NCBI RefSeq assembly: GCF_001625215.2
Contig: NC_030384.2
Span: 31,794,527 to 31,858,526 of the forward strand
Direction of reading: 5' to 3'
Length of the DNA: 64,000 nt
Source of the DNA: Daucus carota subsp. sativus
Lineage: Eukaryota > Streptophyta > Magnoliopsida > Apiales > Apiaceae
A program made the position numbers and the translations under genes. Of the stretch, positions 26,401 through 39,935 are shown piece by piece (positions within the stretch are counted from its first letter, which is position 1; each line of letters starts with the position of its first letter). The notes below the pieces were generated by a model that was not told where the DNA came from, did no database searches, and saw only the letters and a program-made list of their open reading frames with translations.

Positions 26401-28155
26401 TAAAGATATGATATGCACTATTGCTTTAATGAACACTAAAGAAAGACACCTTAGATAGTATTTATTAATAAAAGATAAACGCCAGCTACAAGAGGCACCC
26501 ATGCAAATTGTTCCTTTAAAGATCTCCAACTGTGAAGTATCTTCTCAAATTATATTGAGACATCAACTAGTAACTACTTCACATGCATAAAAAACTACAG
26601 ATGAATATGGAAAACTCAGATGTCTGTATAATTTCCTAGTAAATTGTTTAGTATAGATGTGAGAGTTACCTGTCCAGGCCCACCGCCATATCCACCATTC
26701 TTATCCTAGAAGTAAATGGATAGAAAAAGAATCAAAACAGGAAAGCTGAAGTAAGAAACCAGGTATATATGACACCTTGCGCAACAAATTAACTAAAATA
26801 AGACCATGCATGGCAATGTTTGCTAAAAATTGGCATGATAAGCTCAGACAAAATTTCTTTTCTCGTATTAAAGGTCACTTATCTCGTATTAATGGATCCT
26901 CTGACTAAAATGGGACACTTTCACCAATTTAAAAATCAATTATTTTCTGTTGAGTAATTGTTCGAGTAAGTCTTGAATGAGCCCCTCGAAAGCTTGATGC
27001 AAATAAACTATGAGTCACACTTACAATTCCAAAGAAATATGTGAGAAAAAAGAAAGAAGCAAGAATGGGATTAAAGTATAAAAGACGCCTAATTTGTAAA
27101 ATCCCCTACAAAAACATGTCTAATTTGAGTTTTATTGTTACTTTTTGTTAAAATGTCTAACTTGCCATACTTGTTTATTAGTATACTACGATGTGTCCCC
27201 ATACCCGTGTCCGAAAGTACGACAGTGTCCCCTTGTCCCCAATTTTCAAAATTCCTAAGTCCTACACTCGGATATGTGTCGTGTCCGACGATCCGTACTG
27301 GCGTACCCGAGTCCAAGTAACAAGGAATTTCACCAACAAGACATTATCCAGCTGAATTAAGTTTCATAACAAAAACAAAAGATTTAGAAAAATGAAAGTA
27401 GAATGTCACAAAATTTCTAGCCCTCGATTAAAATAGTGAAAATAGGTTCATCGGATCCCTGTCAACAAATGAAATCAAATTAAGTTGAAAAATCCTGTTT
27501 TCAGAACGATTCTTCATTCATCCCCTATCACTCATACACTCTGGTGGAAAGTCAAAACAAGCTACGTGGAATTAGAGTTGAGACACCAATAGCTAATAAT
27601 CTCAAATACTTGAAAAAAAATTATTAACCTGGCAACGATCCAGAAAATCAATAGCTCTGTCCTCTAGCTCATCATCGACAGAGTCTCCGAGTAGCGCAAT
27701 GGAGTGAAGAATCCAGTAGCAAAGCCAAGGCCGACTATTAAATAAAATCCAAAACAACAATTCCATTTCAGACTCCGCAATTCATACTACACGATCCAAT
27801 TTCATAAAACCTAGTTATCACTTACTAATAAAACGAATACATTGATATGATAAATTACGAGACGAGAATAATAAAAAAGTACTTGGCATCCAAGACGCAG
27901 AAGGATGGAGCGAGATGTCGCAGGCCTTTAGTGAGATAATCGATGTGCTCGTCGCGAAAAAGCTGGAGCCTGTGTGTTTAGCACAATTACGTAAGTAAAT
28001 ATATGAACCCTAGATAGATTGGTAGAGTAATTAATAAAGTACCTGAGGTGTTGTTGAGCAGGAGGAAGGTTATCAAAGTGATTGTAGATTTGAAAAACTT
28101 GAGACTGAGTAATCCACTGATCTTCCTGGGTCTTGGTCAATCTTGTCTCTGCCAT
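20494..28155 (-). CDS. FTB: Protein farnesyltransferase beta subunit
   Basis: Fourteen exons join in frame: 28043-28155, 27883-27969, 27629-27734, 26670-26705, 25976-26058, 25815-25868, 25158-25209, 24664-24728, 24087-24143, 23887-23959, 22017-22103, 21754-21934, 21452-21591 and 20494-20733. They encode 457 residues, normal for plants. With the alpha subunit this enzyme attaches farnesyl to CaaX-box cysteines; loss in Arabidopsis (ERA1) gives ABA hypersensitivity. Visible are the repeat signatures [29 protein letters not shown] and [19 protein letters not shown]. The zinc ligands are D264 and C266 ([10 protein letters not shown]) and H395 (HYHTCYC). The acidic insert in exon 12 ([13 protein letters not shown]...) is plant-typical and variable. 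Intron 10 (22104-23886) contains foreign exon-like segments and intron 3 a dispersed repeat. All catalytic features are intact, so it should be functional. Confidence 0.97.
22676..23158 (-). pseudogene. Two exon-like segments of an unidentified gene inside FTB intron 10
   Basis: Segment 1 (23075-23158) reads [17 protein letters not shown]...ESM and segment 2 (22676-22820) reads [20 protein letters not shown]...DEEIRKFVQ. Segment 1 ends after two bases of a codon at a GT (AT/GTTTGT), and segment 2 starts with the third base after an AG (ATATAG/G), so they join in phase. Segment 2 also ends at a clean CAG/GTTG donor. Together they give about 76 residues that look like real globular protein and do not belong to FTB. 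Their joint length (229 bp) would break the FTB frame, so they are not an FTB cassette exon. I do not recognise the family. It is probably a captured gene fragment or part of a nested gene. Confidence 0.5.
23677..23778. repeat. Three tandem 34-bp units in FTB intron 10
   Basis: The unit caatttcactttagcttaaa plus gatagcaattacac occurs three times head to tail and is nearly identical in each. It lies about 110 bp from the exon 10 donor. Confidence 0.9.
27040..27325. repeat. Dispersed repeat D, copy 2, in FTB intron 3
   Basis: It is closely related to 17000-17275 through its whole length, including gttactttttgttaaaatg, catacttgtttattagtata and tacactcggatatgtgtcgtg. It has no coding capacity and no obvious terminal inverted repeats. 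Confidence 0.65.
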
Positions 28156-28534
28156 TGCGTCTCTCTTTCAACTCCTCGCTGGGTTGTTGCTTCACTGCCG
28201 CTTTATTCCCGCACCCAATAACTTGAACGGTTCTTGACACTCGAACTTTTTTTTTTTTAAAATAGAATAAATCTCAACGAGAATCGGAAAATGAGCGTGA
28301 TAATTCTTTCATTCAAAAAAGTTTATTATCTAACCGTCGGACATACAAGATGCCGGGGAAATTTAGACAGTACCGAAAAAAAAAATCGATCTTCTTCAAA
28401 AAATCCTGAAAATAAAACAAGAAAAACAAAAAAATATAAATCGATATATTTAACAGATTATATCAAAATATTTCCACAATCATGATAACTCATGACTGAG
28501 ACAATTAAACTCTTAATTAAGGCATAATAATGAA

Positions 28535-28715
28535 ATATTAATGTCCTTAATTAATACACAATTAACGTCCTCAAATAAGGCACAATTAACGTCCTCAATA
28601 AAGAGGCTCAATTTACGCACAAGAGGCCCAATTTACGTCATCAATAAAGAGGCACAATTTACGCCCTCAATTAGAAGGCACAATTAACGCCCTCAATTAA
28701 GGCACAATTAGCGCT
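28535..28715. repeat. Minisatellite with ggcacaattaacg core
   Basis: About seven imperfect units of 20-32 bp carry the core ggcacaatt(a/t)acg(t/c)cctcaa, with spacers aataaga or attaa. The units alternate taac and ttac versions, as expected from repeated unequal exchange. It is 400-550 bp upstream of the FTB start codon. Confidence 0.75.
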
Positions 28716-29282
28716 TTCCTTTCTGAAACCGGATCTCATCCCGAAACCGCCGTCACCGCCACCATCAGCCATCACCGCTATGCTATCGGTCAAGTTGCCT
28801 CGTCATATACGAAGCGAACAACGAAGCGTCTCATTTGTAACACGAACAACCGCCAAAAACACCAAAAACCAAACAAAACACAAGGATTAAACAACACAAA
28901 CAAATACCCACAAGCAAACAATATTAAAGTCAACACCTTTTCGCAATTTCACTCAAAATAAATCAGAAAATGAAAGTAACAAACAAAAAAACGAAGAGAT
29001 ACCTGAAAAACAGAGTTGAAATAGCAACTATTACCAAAATTTTCAAGACAAAAAAACGTTTGCCTTCGGGGAAGGAGTTGACGAGAGCTTTCTCGAAATT
29101 AGAACCCGTAGCAATATAGATATGTCGTTAATACAACTCTATATTTAATGTTACAACTCGAATAATACGTTTTGTTAAAACGATAAACAGGAAAAGCAGA
29201 TCGGCCGGCTCGAGACCCAAGAGGCATGAGCGTGTAGAGAGAGATGGGTTTTTTCACACTTATCGAACTTAAAATGCAGGTT

Positions 29283-29590
29283 TTAGTAATTATTTTTTAA
29301 TTTAATTAAAATAAAGAAAATAAATATATAATAAAAAGTAAATAATAAATGAGTTTGATAAAATCTAAATATATTTTCATAAATATTAGAAATCACAACA
29401 TTGTATAAGTTGTGATAACATTCTAAGAGTAATGTGTAAATATCTATAAACAGTATTTTTCTTTTTGAACTCATATTTAGAGATCGTATAACTGACTTAT
29501 ATATGACCAGTTTGATACCGTTTTGAGTTTGGTGACTAACTTGGTATATCAAGTCCATTTTGATGATCCACTTGATTATCAGCCGATAAG
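29283..29590. mobile_element. MITE family C, half copy
   Basis: The stretch aaataataaatgagtttgat through gataccgttttgagtttggtgac parallels the right half of the element at 31818-32372 but lacks its left half. It is diverged and looks like an old truncated copy. Confidence 0.65.
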
Positions 29591-29654
29591 ATTGATACAT
29601 ATCAGATGATCCGGTTGATATTGATGATTGATCATATATCTTTATGGATCCAGT

Positions 29655-29815
29655 TGCTGTGTATGATTAATCATCAACCTCAACGAATATAGTCAAACGT
29701 GAACCAACTGAATGTAGGTATCAATCTTTCATACAGAGACTAACCTCAACAAATATGATCAAACATGAACCTCAACCGGATGCAGGTATCAATCTTTTAT
29801 ACTGAGACTATATGT
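29655..29815. repeat. Two tandem units of about 80 bp
   Basis: aacctcaacgaatatagtcaa...ggtatcaatctttcatacagagacta is followed by a second version, aacctcaacaaatatgatcaa...ggtatcaatcttttatactgagacta. It is noncoding. Confidence 0.7.
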
Positions 29816-30660
29816 AATTTTGACTATAATAACACATAACTTGTTCGATCTCAATCGGGAAATTTGGTTATCAATTTTAAATCCTTAACTAGTGAGAATG
29901 AAAAGATTAAAGAGTCTCCCAAAATGATAATAAAAACTATTTATATAAAAAATGAACTTCCCAAATATATAATTTTTATACATTAATAGCACAAGGTTAA
30001 GTTCCATGGAGGTCGTACTTTTATTAAAAAGTTTAGATGACCATATATATTTTACAAGAAGGATATTATAAAATATATTTTATGCAAAGTGGAGATAAAA
30101 ATCAATTATAACAAAATTTATTGGTCTGATCTCCATATATATAATTATAGTATGCATGTATTTTAAAAATGATTTGACACATCTAACAAGCATGAGAACC
30201 TCTCAAGTGTAGCTCCAAAATTCATAGGGGTTATTTGGTTGGAGTGGTGGTACGTGGTTGGAATCAAGAATCAGGTTAAAGTGGCAGATTTAAGTGTCAT
30301 GATATCATTTTTTATTCGAGTGTTGTAATAAATTTGTACAACTTAAACTATTTTTATGTTATTGATCAAATTAAATTATTATATATATCTAAATTATAAA
30401 TATTTTTTTAATAATAATAATTTTTATTTAAATATTTTACAAAATAATAAAGAATAATTTAAAAAATAATACTCATACTACTTTTCCCTATCATACCCGT
30501 CTTCCTTTGGGCATCAAAAATTTATATCTTGAAATTTCATATACGTATACAAGAATATTTTTTTTTTAAACTAAACATAAGGTGTGGAATTGATATTATA
30601 TACATACATGATTTGCTTTTTGATACCACATGATCAAACAACACCTTACTTTTATAATTC

Positions 30661-31817
30661 AACTAGTTGAGAAGCCGCGCGTTGCGGCGGCCTATAAAAA
30701 TTATATTAATGATTCAATATTAATATTTGTAGAATGTAATAATTTAGTGGCTGTCTATAAAAAGTATATTAGCGATTAAAAATTAATATTTGTAGGATAA
30801 AATAAATTATATATTATAAAAAGCTTGATGTAATACCAATACTAATATATAAAATTGCAAAATTGGACTATAATTCATGTTGAAAAAATGAAAATAAATT
30901 TCTACCTGTAATCAACTATTTAAAACACGACGAATCTTAATTTTATTTGTGTTTTTTTTTATTGAAAAGTAATCATGTTCTTACATTGTCATCTTCCTCC
31001 AATTTTTTTGGATTGATTGTGCACAAAAACATTTAACTTAAATCCGTGAGATAACGGTGTATAATTACCCTTACTTGTAACAACCTATATTTTTTAATAC
31101 TGTATGAATAGTCTTCACTTAAAAGTTGCTTGAACGGAGCAAACAAATAATGCATGAATAATTTTTTCCTGTGTACAAAGTAAATCATATAAAATTTAAC
31201 AACAAACATGTCCGATGAACAAAACAAATATTATAAAAGAATAATCAACAAACATACATCACTAATAGTTAATTTATTGATATCATCCATCAATATCATG
31301 TCAAGAGTATATTCTTCTCCCGTGTTTGGATTTGTCGACTCTCACACAGCGGTCTATAACTATCTTTACTTGCAACAACCTTTATTTTTTTTAATACCGT
31401 ATAAACAGTCTTCACTTATCGTTGCAGAAGAACGGCACCACCCAGTTAGAAATCGAGCAAGAGAAGTATCACCAGAGAGATGTAGGGTTGTGGTATTGAG
31501 ATAGAAGGTTGTGTTTAGATAATCCAAAACCTTACAACGTATAGGGGTATTTATAGGTGTAGAGAGACTTGTGTGCTACTCTTTCCCATAATTAATATCA
31601 AACAAAATCAGATTAAAACTTTAAAGCTTCTATATTCCATAAATAATCTGAAACAAAATCATATTCTGAAATTTACTTCTAATATATCCGAAACTAGAAA
31701 AGGTAGTTCTAATTTTTGATATTTTACATCCAAAAATTCTAGAAAATTAGAAAAATAGAACGGAGCGATGTGAGAGGCGCCACCTACACGCCCCTCGCTT
31801 CTCCTTTATATAAGTAT
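30661..31817. mobile_element. Putative non-autonomous DNA element
   Basis: It begins at caactagttgagaagccgcg followed by cgttgcggcggcc and ends cgcttctcctttatataagtat. These are terminal sequences I have seen as a recurrent repeat in plant genomes, possibly Helitron- or Mutator-like. Inside, a segment around 31060-31120 (tacttgtaacaacc...cagtcttcactt) is repeated at 31365-31425. It encodes no transposase. The right end is interrupted by MITE family C. Confidence 0.35.
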
Positions 31818-32372
31818 AGGGTTAATTATCAAGTTGGTCACTGAAGTGGACTTAATGTATCAAGTTGGTCACTGAACTCAAAACGGTATCAAGATGGTCA
31901 CAAAAGTCACCATAAATATCAAACAAGTACCTTGAAATATGAGTCCAAGTAGTAAAAATATTATTTATAAAGTTTTACACATTATTTTTAAATGTTAACA
32001 CAACCAACTAAAAGGTTATGACTTCTAGTATTTAAAATAATATATTTATATTTTATCAAGTTTATATATTATTTATATTTTATTATATAGTTATTTTCTT
32101 TGTTTTAATTAAAAATAAATAATAAATAAACTTGATAAAATCTAAATATTTTATCATAAATATTAGAAGTCGTAACCTTTTACTTGGTTTTGGTAAGATT
32201 CAAAAATAATGTGTAAAACTTTATAAATAATATTTTACTGCTTGAACTTATATTTCAAGGTATTTGTTTGATATTTATGACCACTTCAGTGACCATCTTG
32301 ATACCGTTTTGAGTTCAGTGACCAATTTGATACATTAAGCCCACTTCAGTGACCAACTAGATAATTAACCCT
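31818..32372. mobile_element. hAT-like foldback MITE (family C), complete
   Basis: The 555-bp element begins agggttaattatcaagttgg and ends with the near inverse (ccaactagataattaaccct). It is flanked by the 8-bp duplication ataagtat at 31810-31817 and 32373-32380, the size typical of hAT elements. The inverted similarity continues almost to the middle (tatttataaagttttacacat against gtgtaaaactttataaata), so a transcript would form a long hairpin. Confidence 0.85.
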
Positions 32373-32769
32373 ATAAGTATATTGATGATTATTCGAATAA
32401 TCTTCACATTTATTATCATCAAAGAACATACAAATAATATCAAGATGCATGTAGTAGAAAGAAGGTGTTTAAAGTGAAAAATTTCAGGATGAAACAATTT
32501 TCTACCGAATTATATGGGATAACATCCCCCATATATATAAATATATTTTCATGGGACATTTCGGTATTGTCCCTTATGAGAAAATTTTCATGTATGAAAA
32601 AATCTCTTTCTTTAAGTATCGTATTTCATCACAATTTATTGACGTGAAAGTCTTTTCACAAAAAAATACGGATATAATAGATCCGGACCCACACCTATTT
32701 CGGTACTATATTATCACTATTCATAAAATCTCGCACTATCAATCAAAACCATTGGTACATTCAAAAAAC

Positions 32770-32871
32770 GGGCGAAGATTAGTGTACATTGAAAAGCGTA
32801 TGCGTCGATTTATGAAAAATGGGCGAAGATTAGTGTACATTGAAAAGCGTATGCGTCGATTTATGAAAAAT
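32770..32871. repeat. Perfect 51-bp tandem duplication
   Basis: Two units start gggcgaagattagtgtacat and end ttatgaaaaat, identical base for base. The unit is 17 codons long and stays open in one frame (RRLVYIEKRMRRFMKNG), but the frame around it is not a recognised protein. Confidence 0.9.
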
Positions 32872-34251
32872 GGATAAATATAAGATATTGATGGGAGATA
32901 TGGGTGGAAGGAACACACCATGTGATGTTTACAGAAATAAGACACATATAAATATTAGTATATGTCACCAGCTAGTCGGCCCAGTCGCTATTTGTAAAAA
33001 TAAGTGACAAAAATAAATATGTGCCCCGACTCATGTCATGATAATTTCTGAAGCCATGTTACCAATTGATTTTTTTTGGTTGCTAAATACCATGTAACCA
33101 ATTTTTGTCGTCTCACTTCATACTGTATAGTCTACAAGAGAAATGAGGATGACACGAACATCTCAATTCTCAAGTCTCAACGCCCGAAACATCAAAAACA
33201 ATATAATTTTAAAAATTTACTTTAATATATATTATTTTACAACCTATTTTATATGAAATGAATAAAATGACATCATATTTGGAGTCAAAATTTCATTCCA
33301 TTTAGAAATTATACTAAATTTAATTTATTTCATAAAATTTATTTTACTCTCATATTTAGGAATAAATAAATTTATTGATTCATATGTACTTATTATATTC
33401 AAACACAGTAGTTATCTTAAGATTTTTTTTATATCTTAAATAAAATATTATTTTAGATGTGATACACAGTATTAATACATTAGAGGTAATTTTGTAAATA
33501 GTGTAATTTATATAATAATATAATTTTGATGTTATTTCGGTGTAATGCAGAGGAGATGGTTAGCCTGGATTCTGGAAGAGTACTGATGTGCTACTCATGT
33601 AAATGCAACGCTTGTTATTAAATTATCTTTATTTTCTGATTTTGACAAGTCATAGCAATATTAAAAATGGAAGAAGAAATTAAACATATGATTAATAGAA
33701 CTTGAACGTTCGTGACTGGGACTAAGCTATTAAATTAGGAGATACTGCATCTCAATTAGTAATTAGCATGTTACTTTAATAACTAACCGTTTGTTTAGCT
33801 TTATAAAAATAGAGTATAAACACGTTTTGTTCGAACGAGACCGTTATTTCACAATTAGATTCCGAATTGGTAAATCTCTACTTTACAAAATACGTAAGAA
33901 CGTTACGGAATTTTCTGTATTATGAAATTTAATTTCTTGCGAGAGAAAATCAAAATCATGGAATCACAATTTGTATGCACTATTTAATTCGAATACTAGT
34001 ATTTTAAATTTATTGATATATATCATGATTAATGTAATTAAATTTAAATTTAAATCCGTGACAATAAAAAAGAATTTAAACAACCATTTGAATTTATTAA
34101 AAAAACAATTGGAATTTATTTCAAAAAATAAAAAAATTCGAATAGGATCCAGTTATGATGCTAAATTAGCCTTTCTGCTCTGCGGTCACATGTAATACCG
34201 CCGTAACTTTTGTCTTCACCTCTCGCCGGTTACAAATCTCTCTCCAGTCTC

Positions 34252-34256
<5 letters not shown>

Positions 34257-34287
<31 letters not shown>

Positions 34288-34357
34288 ATATAGACACACA
34301 CATCACACTTAAGTTGAGGCATCTTCGTCACTGTTTGTAGATCATCGAGCTTCTATT
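34257..34357 (+). other. Likely 5' UTR exon of the ARM-repeat gene
   Basis: A (tc)n run at 34257-34285 followed by tacatatagac is typical of a plant promoter or leader. The sequence attctattgtaagt gives a donor after 34357, and the next acceptor (gttttag) is at 35529, 11 bp before the ATG. The transcript would thus carry a 1.2-kb leader intron. The start site itself was not determined. Confidence 0.5.
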
Positions 34358-35540
34358 GTAAGTATATTACTCAATGTATTTCAATTACTCACTACTACTC
34401 GCTCAATCAAGCTCAATCAATTAGGTTATCTAGTCTATTACTAGAAATGTATGCTTTCTGTTCTATTTTACATCACTTGTTTGCTTAAATTTCACAAAAT
34501 CTCTCGCTTAGGTTTTCTAGTTTGTTGATTTTGCGCTCAAATCGGTGAGTGTGAACTCAAACACCGAGTTTTCTTAATTTTTGTTGTGTTATGAACTTTT
34601 ACGTATCCTAAATGTTTGTCATTTTGTCGAAACAGATCTATGCTCAGTTTCTTTCGCTTATATATATTGATATATGATCCAATGTGTATTTAGAAAGTCG
34701 CCGTGATTTTAATTTTTGTTGAATAATTGTAGCTCAATTGCTGATGACAGTTTTGGTTTTAGTGAAAACATCTTCGTTTTTTTGTCTCTGTTGGGTCTAG
34801 CTGTGCTTTTGTAGAGATTTTTTGACCATGCTTAGTAGATTTTAATATGAAAAAGCTGAAGTTTGCCAGTGTTGTCATTTTGCTGTGAATTTCGGTTTTG
34901 GCTTCTTAGGGATTAGTATGCTTAATCACGGTTAAATAATAATGCAAGAGGAGTTTCACTATATTCAGATTTTTTAGCTAACTTTAGTCGATTATGAGTA
35001 CAGCGCGAGACAATGTTACCTTTGAGGAGACATATGTCATTATGTTCAGATTTGTTAGCGTATGACAGAGGCCTATGACACCTATTTAGAATTACAGATG
35101 GATATTTATATTTTGCTTTTATGACTAAGCTCGCTGAAATTTTTAGGTTTCAATATCTGCGTTTGTTTCCTACCCCAAAATAATATTCGTATGATCGATT
35201 AGTGACCGTGTGATTAAAATGAATACCATCTGTTTCTTTTTTGCTCTGTCTTAGCTCATTTGCTTTCTGTGCAGCTTTAGCATGCTGTCACATAATAACT
35301 TCTATCAGATCTGTGCGATCTGCGATTCGGTCAATTTACATGGTTTAAAATAATATAATGTTTTCTGCAATATTTACTAAAAGTTGAAGTCTAGAGCTCA
35401 ATATGTTACATGCTTGTGTTTTGTTTTTTGATGAGTCTGTCCGAAGGTTTGTGGAGACCAGGCCTGTATTGTTGTTACTAATAATCTAATATGGACTAGA
35501 TGGGTTCTTTCATACACATTGTGTTTTAGACTTCTTACTG

Positions 35541-38047
<2,507 letters not shown>

Positions 38048-39935
38048 AAATGATGCAATGTTTATGAAATTATAGTGGGTATTTCTCCTTCACTTCATTC
38101 TATATTGGTTCATTGGCTTTTACTTGTAAATACTGTGAAATATTATAACGAGATGGTAGGAAGGGTGTTGACGCATGTAGTTAAGCTGCATACTATACAT
38201 TGGTTGAGTTGATATATATATATCTTTTTTACTACATTGTTCGAGTTGATTATATCACTTTTGATTTAGTAGATGTATATTCACTTCATCATTAAGGCTT
38301 CAGAAACTATAATTAATCTTGAAAGGAGGCATTTTAGGCCTAACCTGGGTTAACTAGTCAAGGAATGGTATTCTATTCTTTTTGCTATCAATTAAAGGTA
38401 TATAACGGTTCTGTCGGTGCTTGAAACAATTTTGTCGCCGCTTAGGTGGAAGGTTAATCCTTCCTGGGGTTCCGATCCATCAGTTTAGAAAATTTTAATG
38501 TATTGATATTGAGATATACATTTAATATGAAGAGATTCTAGTTAAATAGAGGTCGGGATTGTATGTCTGGACCTGACAAGTGGCGTAAATGAGTCAAACT
38601 CATCTAGAACTACTCAAGTTCGGTTTGAATTTCCAACCCAACAGTTCAGAAATTTTTAGTATATTGATATTGAGATATAACAAGTGCTCAGTTTTATTTA
38701 ATACGAAGAGATTCTAATTATATGGCAGGGTCGGGATTGTATGCCTGGACCTGATGCGTGTGGTAAACGAGTAAAACTGATCTTGAACTAAGTTCGGCTA
38801 ATGAAATATTAGAATTGAAGTCGATGGTAATTGAGCGCTATTTGGGTACTCGACCGAGTCAAGCTTGAGCTCCAAATCACTTTGACTCATGAGATTATTT
38901 GAGTCTTTGTTTATTTTATATATTATAAATATATTATCATAGAAATATTTAATGTTTAAATAAGTTTATATATCAAATTGAGTCAAACTCGAGGCGAAAA
39001 TATCACATATATTGTAATGTGATACTTTGATAAATATGTGAGATTTTGTTAATATATACATGTGAGATATTGTTAATATCCTGTAGAATCAATTCGAGCT
39101 TTCTATTCTAGTTCGGACTAATCGAATATCTGTCATGCTGAGGTTCGAGTTTAAAATATTTGACTTGATTGAATTCAAGCTCAAGCCCGAACTTGAATTA
39201 TTCAACTTGAACTCGATGGGAACGGATCACCAATTCTCCCTAACTAGTAACATCCATTTGATCCTCCCTAACTAGTAACATCCATTTACGGACACGAGAA
39301 CATTCTCGTCCCTCGCACGAGCTAGAGTGCTAGTTTCATGTAATACAAGAACTTCGCTCTTTCTCTTGCATCATACTCACATTACTTATACAATATATGC
39401 AACACAAACTTCAGGTAAAAGTCATGCCATTCTGATGCAAAGGATGGAAATGATGCCAAGAGTTGAGAGTTTAAGAAGCTGTAGCGGCAGGTTGACTCCA
39501 AAAGTAAAGGATAAACCCAAGCCCTACAAGATTGCATGTCAAAAGAACCGCCAATATGTGTACACACATGGTACATGCATACAAGCGAGTCCAACATAGG
39601 CCAGCTATGTCACATTTTTTATTTGGTAACGAAATACAAGAGTGTCAACTTCTGATTAACAATATATACACTGTCTTGTTTGTTTTGGCTGGACATTGTA
39701 TTCTTAGCCCAGTCTCAACTCAATCATGCCAAAAACTGACAACTATTGCTACTAATTTTGGGATGCACTTAAGATGTTACTATCACTGTAAAGTAAATTC
39801 AGCTTCTGCAAAGTAGCTGAGATGAGTGCAAAGTTAAGAATATATGATTATTCGAATATTCGTCTTTAACTTTGTTTTCTTGAATGTTTTCTTGATTATA
39901 TACTAGCTTCTTGTATCATCATAAGTAGAGATTAT
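38048..39935. other. Intergenic region with local duplications
   Basis: A direct repeat of roughly 200 bp spans 38480-38795: agaaaattttaatgtattga and ggtcgggattgtatg(t/c)ctgg recur in the same order. A 27-bp unit, ccctaactagtaacatccat plus about 7 bp, is duplicated at 39238-39291. Short open frames at 39327-39816 show no domain. Confidence 0.6.
39897..39902 (+). promoter_or_regulatory. Possible TATA box of the receptor kinase gene
   Basis: TATATA lies 39 bp before the first ATG (39936) and 66 bp before the second (39963). Initiation about 30 bp downstream would leave almost no leader for the first ATG and favours the second. Confidence 0.4.

Larger units (their letters stand above)
28156..34199. 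other. Six-kilobase AT-rich repeat region
   Basis: It contains the FTB promoter at its left edge, then the minisatellite, duplicated stretches, MITE family C copies and other repeats annotated separately. The parts not listed (about 29800-30650 and 32950-34190) are very AT-rich. I see no gene or named repeat there apart from a 74-codon frame at 33971-34195 of biased composition (Asn, Lys, Leu, Ile). Confidence 0.6.

Noticed and set aside
28535-28715. Repeat array as a CRISPR
   Set aside because: The units vary, there are no unique spacers of constant length, and the host is a plant.
29283-29600. 105-codon minus-strand frame as a protein
   Set aside because: It lies within a MITE half-copy and has extreme Ile/Tyr/Asn bias from AT-rich DNA.
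38445-38480. ggttccgatcc as a tRNA B box
   Set aside because: No A box at proper spacing and no cloverleaf fold could be drawn.
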